Origin: Cylindrospermum sp. FACHB-282
Lineage (GTDB): Bacteria > Cyanobacteriota > Cyanobacteriia > Cyanobacteriales > Nostocaceae
Length of the DNA: 64,000 nucleotides
Assembly (NCBI RefSeq): GCF_014697195.1
Contig: NZ_JACJRJ010000001.1
Span: 124,001 to 188,000, forward strand
Reading direction: 5' to 3'
A program made the translations under genes and the position numbers. The notes below the pieces were generated by a model. That model had not been told where the DNA came from. It did no database searches and worked only from the letters and a program-made list of their open reading frames with translations. Below, one piece after another: positions 7,081 through 15,175 of this stretch (positions are counted from its first letter, which is position 1; each line of letters opens with the position of its first letter).

Positions 7081-10000
7081 AAATCTTTCACAAACTCAGT
7101 CAAGAATCTAACCGCTTTCAGGATATAAGTAGCGCAATCTCTAGGAGATGTGTTGTAAAACGATCGCCAAGCTGAAGCTTTATCTTCATCATAGCGATCG
7201 CCTCCTTGGGGATGGTTTTCTAGCCACGCTAACCGGACTGCATGACCGATTAATACATCCAACACGATATATTCTTCAATTTGTAAGTTGGGGTTGTTGG
7301 CGGCGATGGCGGCTAATTCCATTAATGCTTCAATATTAACTTGGCGATATTCTGGAGCTTCGATTTTGTTGAGTAAATGCTCAACTAGCAGGGCAAAATT
7401 TCTTTCCCCTGCTGTCATTGCTGAAAGCATTAACTCACTCTCTAAACGATTGCGGCGCTCTAATTTATCCCCAATCACTAAGCCCTTGCAATGTTGCATC
7501 AATACCCACACTTGCTTAAAAAAGTTTTTGGGTACGCGGCCAGTTGCTCCCTCTGCTTGGCGAAACCGGCGCCAACCACCTGGTGGAACTTCGATTTCTT
7601 CACTAATTGAGGGTAGCACTACCCAAGCAATATCACTTTCTTTTTGCTTGATGTGGAGTGACTCTTGCTGACGCAACAAACTACTCATGCCAGAATATCC
7701 AGTTAATACCTGATGCAAGCGTGTTTTCACCTCAAAGGGCGAAAGTTGCATTAAGTGATCATAAGCTTCATCTTGAGTAACTTGCAATTCTTGCGCTACT
7801 TCGCTGGTAATTAACAAGATGAGATAGCCAACTCTCAGGGTGATAAGTCCTTGAAATAGTTCAGGTTCTGATCTGATTAATATACCAAGATAGATGAGGA
7901 TTTCTTGCGTCAAAACGCGATCGCGGATATCCTCACGACAGAAATGATTTATTTTTTCGGCAATTTCATTGTGGGACATGGGAACCGCTATCAGGGAAGC
8001 TTCGCTGTAAGCCCTACCAACGGCAATTTGCTTACCTTGTATCAAAATGCTTGTTACCGCATCAGACAAGCCGATATCAACCATTTTCCGCAACCCAGCA
8101 GCACGGCGTACTACCGCCCAAATGCCTAAATCCCCGGCTTTAGTGTAAACTTCATCGAGTAAATCGCCTACGGTAACGGGATGTTTGGGGCCACCATACC
8201 CCGTATCAAATGTTAATCCCTCCAAACGCGTCAAAGTTTGCAACAACTCAATTTGCTCGTAGATGTTCTCTGATGAACGCAAATGAGACAGCAATAAACC
8301 AAAGTTTGTTTCACACTCCATTTGGAATTCTTGAGTATGTCCTAAGCTCCAGTTTTTATCGGGATGATAAGCTAGGTAATAGCAACGTGGACTAGCATTT
8401 TTCATCGGTGACTGGGTAAATTCTTCATCTTGAAGAAAATCAATTCTTTGAATTCCTGCTGTCAGCATCAACTGATTTAGCCGCCCTAATTTTACCCGCA
8501 CACCATTACAAACACCATCTTTCAATTCTTGCATTAGTTCTAATAATGCCTCAGAGCCAATCTCTAACATAGTGTGAGTCAACATTAAAGTTAGGGTAGG
8601 ACGCCCCAAATCACTCCAATATTTTTGAATGTAAGCTAATTCACTTCTGAATTGATCTATCAGAAAATGGTAATCAAGGGTTAAATAAAACTGCTGGGAG
8701 TCTAAAAACGAAGGCAAAAATACAATTGTCTTGCCATGAATGCGAAAAAATCTTGATGTTGTCAAACTCCGCAAACGTCGCACCGGACGCCCAGTTAAAC
8801 CGAGTTTATCATTGCGACCAATTTGGGTATAAATAGCGGAAAATTCCCCTGCTTTTCTCACCTGAATCGGTTCTACTTGGGTCGGTGTTTGGGTTTCGAT
8901 GCCGTGAACTGCTAGATTTGCTTGTAAAACTTCATCTTCAGCTAACAAGGCAATTTGTACCAACGCCTCGCGTTTTTTGCCGACACACAAATGTCTACCT
9001 AATGGATCAATATCTCCTACCGCTATTAATTCCTCGCTTAACATTTGACCGAGAAGATATAAACTTTGCGCCCAAATTAAAGGCACATTTTCGTTAGGTA
9101 AACGCGGCTGACTTTGGGGTGCTAATTTTTCGGCTTCTACGTTTTCGGCGGGAACATAGTAAAGTTCTGGTAATAAGTACAAGCCACCACGCTCAATGAG
9201 TATTGCTTCTAAAAGCTTTTGGTATTTTTGAACTTGATTTTGATCACCGCGAAATAAACCATCGAGAACTATATAAGCAAAAAATAACGGCCATTCACAT
9301 TCGATATGCTCAAATTGCTTGAGTTCCGCCGGTTCGTAGTGCAAACGCTGGCCATCTTCTAAGACGGTTTGGTGTCCATCACGAAGGAAGCGTTTACAGC
9401 CATATTTACCTGCAAGTTTGGTGACAATTTCGTTAAATGTGCGATCGCGCAATTGCTCATCTTCCACTGCAAAGGCAGGAAAACTAATGATACTCATCAG
9501 CGCCCCATCAATTTCTTTAGAGCCAGATTCTCTTGGTAATAGAGATTCTAACGTAATTCGAGCGCGGGCTATTTCATCTGGTAACACATGAATCACCGAT
9601 GTTTGACTCCCATGCACACCAAACAAATTTAGTCCGTTGATGGCTTCTAAAGCTGCTTTAGCCATACCTACAGAACTGGCGTTTAACTCTGCACTGCCAT
9701 GATTCATTTTATTACCCCGTTCCCAAATTCCGTAATCTGGTGTGCGGTAAGCTCGTCCAATGTAATAAACCAAATTTTGGACGAAATTAACTTCATCAAT
9801 TGTGTAAACTATTGGCAATCCCGCCGCGGTCATTTGCGCCAACATGAGCAAAAATATAGATGTGGCATCTAATTGTAAATGCCCCCATTCATCATCACCA
9901 ACTACAATGTCGCCGGTTGAAGTGTTGTATTTAGCGTGCAGTCCATCTAGTAGAGATTGAGTATGTTTAAATGTCTCTACTTTCTGTGCTTGTCGCATCA

Positions 10001-10283
10001 TCGCGAACAGTAAACCACGCATCAGTTTGATGACGCTGTATTCTAGTTCATAAGTGCGTCCTTTGTCTTCATCTACCTTGCGGTACGCAAGTCCTAAACC
10101 CCAAACTGCCATAATGCTGTAAACATTGTCTCGCACCCAAGCATCTGTATAATCACCGTGGGCACTAACTGCTGTACTCGCAGGTAGCAAACCAGTAATG
10201 GGATTTTGACGCGCCAGGATGATGGTTTTGATTTGCTGGTAGTAATATTCTAGGCGAGTTAGAGATTCGGTAGTTGTTTTCAT
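7077..10283 (-). CDS. Large GH15/phosphorylase-kinase-alpha-like protein
   Basis: A protein of about 1068 residues with the N-terminal (alpha/alpha)6 domain shared by glucoamylases (GH15) and the alpha/beta subunits of eukaryotic phosphorylase kinase. Visible blocks: NPITGLLPASTAVSAHGDYTDAWVRDNVYSIMAVWGLGLAYRK near residues 25-70, DDEWGHLQLDATSIFLLML, and the long C-terminal region with WRRFRQAEGATGRVPKNFFKQVW. Cyanobacterial homologues of this size are conserved. Whether it hydrolyses alpha-glucans or only binds them is unknown; a glycogen-related role is inference. I start at ATG 10283 (MKTTTESL), because the 40 residues encoded upstream are not family-like. It is monocistronic, and its stop falls inside a dispersed repeat. 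Confidence 0.82.
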   Translation of the reverse strand: MKTTTESLTRLEYYYQQIKTIILARQNPITGLLPASTAVSAHGDYTDAWVRDNVYSIMAVWGLGLAYRKVDEDKGRTYELEYSVIKLMRGLLFAMMRQAQKVETFKHTQSLLDGLHAKYNTSTGDIVVGDDEWGHLQLDATSIFLLMLAQMTAAGLPIVYTIDEVNFVQNLVYYIGRAYRTPDYGIWERGNKMNHGSAELNASSVGMAKAALEAINGLNLFGVHGSQTSVIHVLPDEIARARITLESLLPRESGSKEIDGALMSIISFPAFAVEDEQLRDRTFNEIVTKLAGKYGCKRFLRDGHQTVLEDGQRLHYEPAELKQFEHIECEWPLFFAYIVLDGLFRGDQNQVQKYQKLLEAILIERGGLYLLPELYYVPAENVEAEKLAPQSQPRLPNENVPLIWAQSLYLLGQMLSEELIAVGDIDPLGRHLCVGKKREALVQIALLAEDEVLQANLAVHGIETQTPTQVEPIQVRKAGEFSAIYTQIGRNDKLGLTGRPVRRLRSLTTSRFFRIHGKTIVFLPSFLDSQQFYLTLDYHFLIDQFRSELAYIQKYWSDLGRPTLTLMLTHTMLEIGSEALLELMQELKDGVCNGVRVKLGRLNQLMLTAGIQRIDFLQDEEFTQSPMKNASPRCYYLAYHPDKNWSLGHTQEFQMECETNFGLLLSHLRSSENIYEQIELLQTLTRLEGLTFDTGYGGPKHPVTVGDLLDEVYTKAGDLGIWAVVRRAAGLRKMVDIGLSDAVTSILIQGKQIAVGRAYSEASLIAVPMSHNEIAEKINHFCREDIRDRVLTQEILIYLGILIRSEPELFQGLITLRVGYLILLITSEVAQELQVTQDEAYDHLMQLSPFEVKTRLHQVLTGYSGMSSLLRQQESLHIKQKESDIAWVVLPSISEEIEVPPGGWRRFRQAEGATGRVPKNFFKQVWVLMQHCKGLVIGDKLERRNRLESELMLSAMTAGERNFALLVEHLLNKIEAPEYRQVNIEALMELAAIAANNPNLQIEEYIVLDVLIGHAVRLAWLENHPQGGDRYDEDKASAWRSFYNTSPRDCATYILKAVRFLTEFVKDF

Positions 10284-10483
10284 AAATTCGTTAATATTGG
10301 CAAGACAAAATTTGATGGATGCAACTTTTAAGGATAATCCTTTTCTTTCTGTGAATTTGTGGTTATTTGAGTTTGCTTGAACGATGAATATTTTATTTAA
10401 CAATTTTATATCATAAAGTGTTTGTAATTAAAAATCGCCTGTTTTACAATAATTCTATAACTTCTATACTGTTAGGTTTAACC

Positions 10484-11068
10484 ATGCAGACACAAGCAGC
10501 ACCTTTCACTCTGCGGCTGTTGACTGTTGCGGAATACCACAAGATTGCAGAAGCGGGTATTTTTCACCCAGAGGAAAGAGTTGAGTTAATTGGTGGACAG
10601 ATTATCAAGATGATTGCAAAGGGAACTGCTCATACTTCAGCCGTTAGACGAACGGCGAAAATTTTAAGTCGCTTGCTGGCAACTCAGGCCGATATCATAA
10701 CTCAAGATCCTGTCCAATTAAGTAATTTTTCGGAACCTGAGCCGGATATCGCTGTAGTCAAAGTTAACCCCCTTGACTATGCAGACCACCATCCTACCAC
10801 GGCGGAGGTGTATCTGATTATTGAAGTGGCAGATATTAGCTTTAAATATGATTGTGACATCAAGGGTAAAATTTATGCCCAATCTGGAATTAGAGATTAT
10901 TGGTTGTTAGATGTGAATGAACGCCAACTTCATGTATTTCGAGAACCGACTCAGCAGGGATATCAGAGTAAAGTAATTTTTGCTGAAGATGGGACTGTTT
11001 CACCTTTGCAGTTTCCTAACATAAGCATAGCTATCACACAGATGTTACAGCCTTTGATTAACCAATAG
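10484..11068 (+). CDS. Uma2-family (DUF820) nuclease-fold protein
   Basis: A 194-residue Uma2-family protein with a PD-(D/E)XK restriction-endonuclease fold. It has the conserved N-terminal FTLRLLTVAEYHKIAEAG...RVELIGGQIIKM, then SEPEPDIAVV with the metal-site aspartate, LIIEVADIS with the glutamate, and the lysine in CDIKGKIYAQSGIRDYWLLDV. The family is hugely expanded in filamentous cyanobacteria and has no proven role; nuclease activity is inferred from fold only. I start at ATG 10484; the upstream in-frame extension (22 codons) is low-complexity. A second paralogue follows about 155 bp downstream. Confidence 0.88.
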   Translation: MQTQAAPFTLRLLTVAEYHKIAEAGIFHPEERVELIGGQIIKMIAKGTAHTSAVRRTAKILSRLLATQADIITQDPVQLSNFSEPEPDIAVVKVNPLDYADHHPTTAEVYLIIEVADISFKYDCDIKGKIYAQSGIRDYWLLDVNERQLHVFREPTQQGYQSKVIFAEDGTVSPLQFPNISIAITQMLQPLINQ

Positions 11069-11223
11069 GCGTAATAAAAGTAAACTATCCTAAAATAGGA
11101 ATTATTTTTATCAATAAAAATATTTTCATAACTACTAACTTAATATAAATTCGCTCGAAAAAGGTCAATTTTATCGATTTAGGTGATAATCGTTTCAGGT
11201 CTAATTATTCAGGAGGTGCGATC

Positions 11224-11835
11224 GTGGTTCTTGCTCAAACCAACCCGCCAACCCTTGCCCCAGACGCGACAACAACTCACTTCACCCCAGATGAGTATCG
11301 GGCAATTGAGGAAACTGCCGAAGAACGCCACGAATACTGCAACGGAGAGATCATCACCATGCCTGGAGGTTCCCCCGTCCACAGCCGCATTACCGTAGAC
11401 ATCACGGCTTTTCTTAACCTAGCTCTCCGAGGCACCAACTTTCAAACCTACAATGGCGACTTGCGAATCTGGATTCCTAACTTCAATCATGGAACATATC
11501 CCGATATTATGGTGATCGATGGTGAACCAGAATTTAATGGCAATCGCACAGACGAAATTCTCAATCCTCTACTCATTGTCGAAGTCCTTTCGCCCTCCAC
11601 TGAAGCTTACGATAGAGGTGAAAAATTCAGAAAATATCGCTCCCTGCCTAGCTTTTGTGAATATCTGCTCGTCAGCCAAACTGAACCCTACGTTGAGCAG
11701 TATTATAACCGCGACCAAAAAAGTAGCGATCGCTGGGAATGGCAAGTTTATGATCACATTGATCGGTCAATTGTTCTGCACAGTTTAAACGTAGAACTTC
11801 CCATGTCTGAAATTTATCGCCGCATTAAATTTTAA
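11224..11835 (+). CDS. Uma2-family (DUF820) nuclease-fold protein, second paralogue
   Basis: A 203-residue Uma2 paralogue: FTPDEYRAIEETAEERHEYCNGEIITMPGGSPVHSRI at the N-terminus, then YPDIMVIDG with the metal-site Asp, LLIVEVLSPSTEAYDRGEKFRKYRSLPS with Glu and Lys, and a YLLVSQTEPYVEQYYN strand. The start is GTG at 11224, set by an excellent AGGAGGTG ribosome-binding site at 11211-11218. It is from a different Uma2 subgroup than the gene upstream (E-x-R-H-E-Y versus E-R-V-E-L-I), so the pair is unlikely to be a recent tandem duplication. Function unproven. Confidence 0.9.
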   Translation: MVLAQTNPPTLAPDATTTHFTPDEYRAIEETAEERHEYCNGEIITMPGGSPVHSRITVDITAFLNLALRGTNFQTYNGDLRIWIPNFNHGTYPDIMVIDGEPEFNGNRTDEILNPLLIVEVLSPSTEAYDRGEKFRKYRSLPSFCEYLLVSQTEPYVEQYYNRDQKSSDRWEWQVYDHIDRSIVLHSLNVELPMSEIYRRIKF

Positions 11836-11952
11836 CTAATTGTTAGTTTTTTAGACAAGGGGAAATCAATTATGTGGATTAGTACATTTATACTATACAC
11901 TAGGTAAGTACTGTGAATTAATTATCGTTACTGTTCAATTGAGGAAAATCGA

Positions 11953-12288
11953 ATGCGAATCACTAACCTGACTTTCTTGGCGTTCTACATCAATAGTGCC
12001 TTGGATACTGGTAAATATGGCGATATTAGCTTCAAACAAGTCGCAGACCATATTGAGGCAGGTACAATCTTTGACTTCCTGAGAACGCAACTAGTAGACG
12101 ATATTGATCTCAGCACTTTCGACGATCCAAAACAAAAGGAATTAGTTGCTGAGTGGCAGGATATGGTCTCGGCTGTCAGTGCTCACCGGAAGTTTGGTAT
12201 CGAGAATAACGGCCTTTGCCTATTAATGGCGTATCTGCTTGAGGGTATTCAGCGTCGTCAAGACAACAACCCGAAGAAGCTAACCTAA
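11953..12288 (+). CDS. Hypothetical protein, 111 residues
   Basis: I do not recognise this protein. It is 111 residues, mildly acidic and apparently soluble and mainly helical, with no signal peptide or membrane segment. It starts with ATG at 11953, preceded by TTGAGGAAAATCG, which offers an AGGA ribosome-binding site. It lies between a Uma2 gene and an Rpn-type nuclease gene in a repeat-rich stretch; a dispersed repeat starts 3 nt after its stop. Base composition and codon usage look like the neighbours. Confidence 0.6.
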   Translation: MRITNLTFLAFYINSALDTGKYGDISFKQVADHIEAGTIFDFLRTQLVDDIDLSTFDDPKQKELVAEWQDMVSAVSAHRKFGIENNGLCLLMAYLLEGIQRRQDNNPKKLT

Positions 12289-12290
12289 TC

Positions 12291-12348
12291 TTGTAGGGTG
12301 CGTTAAACACTGTCAACGCACCACCCATATCATTTTTATAAACTGGCG
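12291..12348 (+). repeat. Dispersed 58-bp repeat, copy 1
   Basis: It starts TTGTAGGGTGCGTTAAAC and continues to ATCATTTTTATAAACTGGCG. It matches 13464-13521 at roughly 50 of 58 positions in the same orientation. Its core is an inverted repeat (TGCGTTAA with TCAACGCA). The two copies bracket the Rpn-type gene and a MITE. Confidence 0.8.
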
Positions 12349-12428
12349 CTCTTTGATGCGAAAAATCCAATTATAGAGGGATGTGTGATTAAATGTATGC
12401 AGGTTTAATATAATAAATAGAATGTTTT

Positions 12429-13307
12429 ATGCGTCGAGATTCAATTTTTTACAAATTATTTCAACAATATCCGTCTCTGTTATTTGAACTATTGACAAAT
12501 CCCCCGACAAATGCAGATGCTTACCGATTTGATTCGGTAGCTGTCAAAGAACCAAAATTTGAAATTGACGGGGTATTTTTACCACCAGAAACCGAGGGTG
12601 CGGGAGTCGTATATTTCTGCGAAGCGCAGTTTCAAAAAGATGAACTGCTTTATGAAAGGGTATTTGCTGAATCATTACTATATTTCTACCGCAACCGTGC
12701 CAGATTTAGCGATTGGCAAGCAGTAACAATTTATCCATCTCGCAATACCGAACAAAGTGATATTTATCCCCATCGTGGCTTGTTGAATAGTAACCAAGTA
12801 CATCGAGTATATTTGGATGAATTGGGAGATATTCGGCAATTACCTCTATGGGTAGCAGTGATGGTACTAACTACTTTAGAAGAAAGTCAAGCACCAGAAG
12901 CAGCTAGGTATTTGTTAACAAGAACCAGTGAAGAAGTACCATCGCCATCAAGTCGCGCCATAATAGAGATGATCACGACGATAATGGTGTACAAGTTTGA
13001 ACAACTGAGCCGCAGGGAGGTAGAATCTATGTTAGGAATAACGCTCAAAGAAACGAGAGTTTACCGAGAAATTAAAGAAGAAGGACGGGAAGAAGGACGG
13101 GAAGAAGGACGGGAAGAAGGCGTAGAACAAGCAACGGTTAATCTGGTTATCCGACAATTGACTAAGCGGTTTGGAGAACTATCTGGAGAAATACGCGCTG
13201 CAATTTCTGGTTTACCATTGCCTGTTCTGGAAGATTTGAGCGAAGCACTGTTAGATTTTACTAGCTTGGCTGATTTACAGGTTTGGTTAGCAGCCTTTCG
13301 GGATTAA
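12429..13307 (+). CDS. Rpn-family (DUF2887/DUF4351) nuclease-transposase-like protein
   Basis: A 292-residue member of the Rpn (recombination-promoting nuclease) group, often annotated as DUF2887 with a DUF4351 C-terminus. The N-terminal MRRDSIFYKLFQQYPSLLFELL and the PD-(D/E)XK-like core (FEIDGVFLPPE, VVYFCEAQFQKDELLYERVFAE) are typical. A short tandem run of G-R-E-E codons (about 13074-13121) forms a charged helix, followed by the C-terminal module ATVNLVIRQLTKRFGELSGEIRAAISGLPLPVLEDL. E. coli Rpn proteins promote RecA-independent recombination and have DNase activity; here activity is inferred. The gene lies between two copies of a 58-bp repeat and directly precedes a MITE, which suggests mobility. 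Confidence 0.86.
   Translation: MRRDSIFYKLFQQYPSLLFELLTNPPTNADAYRFDSVAVKEPKFEIDGVFLPPETEGAGVVYFCEAQFQKDELLYERVFAESLLYFYRNRARFSDWQAVTIYPSRNTEQSDIYPHRGLLNSNQVHRVYLDELGDIRQLPLWVAVMVLTTLEESQAPEAARYLLTRTSEEVPSPSSRAIIEMITTIMVYKFEQLSRREVESMLGITLKETRVYREIKEEGREEGREEGREEGVEQATVNLVIRQLTKRFGELSGEIRAAISGLPLPVLEDLSEALLDFTSLADLQVWLAAFRD
13074..13121 (+). repeat. Short in-frame tandem repeat in the Rpn-like gene
   Basis: A 12-base unit close to GAAGGACGGGAA is repeated about three to four times and encodes Glu-Gly-Arg-Glu units within a predicted charged helix. Copy number is likely to vary between strains. Confidence 0.7.
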
Positions 13308-13310
13308 AGC

Positions 13311-13434
13311 TAGGACTTACGCACCGTAGAAATTTACCCTCTTTATTAGGCTTTTTTGATGCGTTAGGGAACGCATCCTACCTGTAGGGTGCTGCCCAGC
13401 ATGAATCATGATTTTTTCTGTTTGTTAAGTCCTA
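13311..13434. mobile_element. MITE-like element, 124 bp
   Basis: The ends are perfect 9-bp inverted repeats: TAGGACTTA (extended to TAGGACTTACGCA) at 13311-13323 and TAAGTCCTA at 13426-13434. Inside is a second palindrome, GATGCGTT-agg-gAACGCATC. It has no coding capacity. TAGGACTTACGCA recurs at 62711-62723 and, inverted in part, at 32827-32837, so this end sequence is dispersed. Target-site duplication is not clear. Confidence 0.65.
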
Positions 13435-13463
13435 AAAGTATTGGTGATCAGATCGCATCAATT

Positions 13464-13521
13464 TTGTAGGATGCGTTAAACGCCGTTAACGCACCATCCA
13501 GATCATTTTTATAAAGTAGCG
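13464..13521 (+). repeat. Dispersed 58-bp repeat, copy 2
   Basis: It starts TTGTAGGATGCGTTAAAC and continues to ATCATTTTTATAAAGTAGCG. It is the same-orientation partner of 12291-12348. The inner palindrome is better preserved here (TGCGTTAA with TTAACGCA). The stop codon of the convergent beta-lactamase-like gene lies within it. Confidence 0.8.
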
Positions 13522-14447
13522 ATCGCATCAGCCACTTTTTTAGAAATAAAAGGCAATATCTCTCGGCTCTTAGCCTGTGCTTTACCTTCTGTAAATACTA
13601 TCAACAGATATGGGCGCTGATCTGGTATTTCAATATAAGCCGCATCATGGCGCACTTGGCTTGTCCAACCGGCTTTTGACCAGATTTGACTATTTTCAGG
13701 TAATCCACCCCCTAGAAAGCCTGCAACCTGGTCTTCTTCTACATCTTTGGGTAATTCATCAAGGTTGACACTACGTTTGAGTAAAGCCATCATGGATTGC
13801 GATCGCACGCTAGATACTGCTACACCACCGACAATGCTATGTAATAATCTAGCAGTTGCGTTGGTACTCAACATATTGCGATTGTCCAGCATCTCCCCAT
13901 AAAAGGCTCGTTCCCTTCCATAGGGGCCATCACCCCAAGTTTTTTGACAGACGTTAATCGTCTCCATTTCTTCCCACCCCAAAGACTGGTAATAGCGGTT
14001 AACAATCTGACGCTGATATTTCCAAGTTTCAAAGGGGCCTGCTGGTAACTCTGGGCCGGAAGTAGTACCGCTGAGGATATCCACAACCAAGCTGGTAGCA
14101 TCATTGCTAGAATCGATCATCATATCTCCCAAGGCACGCTCCAATTCCTTGGAAGTCTGCAACATACCTTTGTCTAGCCATTCGTTAACCGCCACCAAAT
14201 AAAACAACTTGACTATACTTGCGGGGTAAATACGCTCCAAACCACGATAACTAAAACCACGAACGGGATGATTCCAAAAAGCATTGGGAGTAAGTGCGCC
14301 GCCAGTATTTACTAGTACTGGGGGATCGTAAACAATCCAAGTCAGAGCAATTTGGTTTCGGGCTAATGTGCCATAAGCTGACCAAGTTGCTTCTAAAATG
14401 CCATTACCGAGATTTTCGAGTTGTTCGTTCTTGCTGAAGAAAGCCAT
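13509..14447 (-). CDS. Class A beta-lactamase-fold serine hydrolase
   Basis: A 312-residue serine hydrolase with the class A beta-lactamase/penicillin-recognising fold. The S-x-x-K active site is SIVK at residues 77-80 (YPASIVKLFYL), an S-D-N-like element is SSN at about 113-115, and the third motif is degenerate: WSKAG in place of K-T/S-G. The N-terminus (MAFFSKNEQLE) is not a signal peptide, so the protein is probably cytoplasmic or lacks classical export; that, and the altered third motif, make true antibiotic resistance doubtful. It starts only 11 bp from the divergent start of the NlpC/P60 peptidase, so the promoters must overlap, which suggests joint control of two wall-related enzymes. 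Confidence 0.85.
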   Translation of the reverse strand: MAFFSKNEQLENLGNGILEATWSAYGTLARNQIALTWIVYDPPVLVNTGGALTPNAFWNHPVRGFSYRGLERIYPASIVKLFYLVAVNEWLDKGMLQTSKELERALGDMMIDSSNDATSLVVDILSGTTSGPELPAGPFETWKYQRQIVNRYYQSLGWEEMETINVCQKTWGDGPYGRERAFYGEMLDNRNMLSTNATARLLHSIVGGVAVSSVRSQSMMALLKRSVNLDELPKDVEEDQVAGFLGGGLPENSQIWSKAGWTSQVRHDAAYIEIPDQRPYLLIVFTEGKAQAKSREILPFISKKVADAIATL

Positions 14448-14458
14448 TCTCTTTCGTT

Positions 14459-15163
14459 ATGTCCTTTAATCTAAAATCTAAAATCCCAAATTCCGAATCG
14501 GGTGAGTACCAGTGTCTTACTGACCTAAACTTATATGATTCTCCTGAATGTATACCTTTGGCAACTCAAGCTGCTACTGGGCGACATTTACGGCTAACAT
14601 CAAATCATCAGGATTCAGCGGTTGAGGTGTATTTGTGTGAGGATGACTATCCAGGGTGGGTATCTGTTAACGATTTAGGTTTATTACAACCTGCTACTGT
14701 ACCTTACGCAGCTCCCATTTGGTCTGAATCGGAAATTAAAAAACTGCTACCTAGGGCGATCGCATTTACTCAACAAGCGAGCCAACTATCAAATTATTAC
14801 CTTTGGGGTGGGACTGTCGGGCCAAATTACGACTGTTCTGGGTTAATGCAAGCGGCTTTTGCCTCGATGGGTATTTGGTTACCGAGAGATGCCTATCAGC
14901 AAGAAAGCTTCACCCAACCAATTACCATAGGCGAATTACAACCAGGGGATCTAGTATTTTTTGGAACTCCCCAAAAAGCCACCCATGTAGGATTGTATTT
15001 GGCTGATGGTCACTATATCCATAGTTCTGGGAAAGATTACGGTCGCAATGGTATTGGGATTGATGTGCTTTCGGAACAGGGAGATAAGGTGAGTCAGTCA
15101 TACTATCAGCAGCTGCGAGGTGCTGGCAGAGTTGTTAAGAGTTACGAACCACAGAGACGCTGA
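14459..15163 (+). CDS. SH3b-NlpC/P60 gamma-D-glutamyl-L-diamino acid endopeptidase
   Basis: A cell-wall peptidase that cleaves the gamma-D-Glu-L-diamino acid bond of peptide stems, in peptidoglycan recycling or remodelling. The 234-residue protein has an N-terminal bacterial SH3 domain (about 15-80) and a C-terminal NlpC/P60 domain (about 90-230). The catalytic triad sits at Cys126 (NYDCSGLM), His176 (THVGLYL) and His188 (YIHSSG); the positions agree with the crystallised Anabaena variabilis and Nostoc punctiforme enzymes as I recall them, which supports the ATG at 14459. There is no signal peptide, consistent with a cytosolic recycling role. The next gene, a GT2, starts 12 nt after its stop. 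Confidence 0.93.
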   Translation: MSFNLKSKIPNSESGEYQCLTDLNLYDSPECIPLATQAATGRHLRLTSNHQDSAVEVYLCEDDYPGWVSVNDLGLLQPATVPYAAPIWSESEIKKLLPRAIAFTQQASQLSNYYLWGGTVGPNYDCSGLMQAAFASMGIWLPRDAYQQESFTQPITIGELQPGDLVFFGTPQKATHVGLYLADGHYIHSSGKDYGRNGIGIDVLSEQGDKVSQSYYQQLRGAGRVVKSYEPQRR

Positions 15164-15175
15164 GGACGCAGAGGA

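Noticed and set aside
13509-14447. Calling the beta-lactamase-fold gene an antibiotic-resistance gene
   Set aside because: No signal peptide and a degenerate third motif; the neighbour is a wall-recycling peptidase, so a housekeeping role is more likely.
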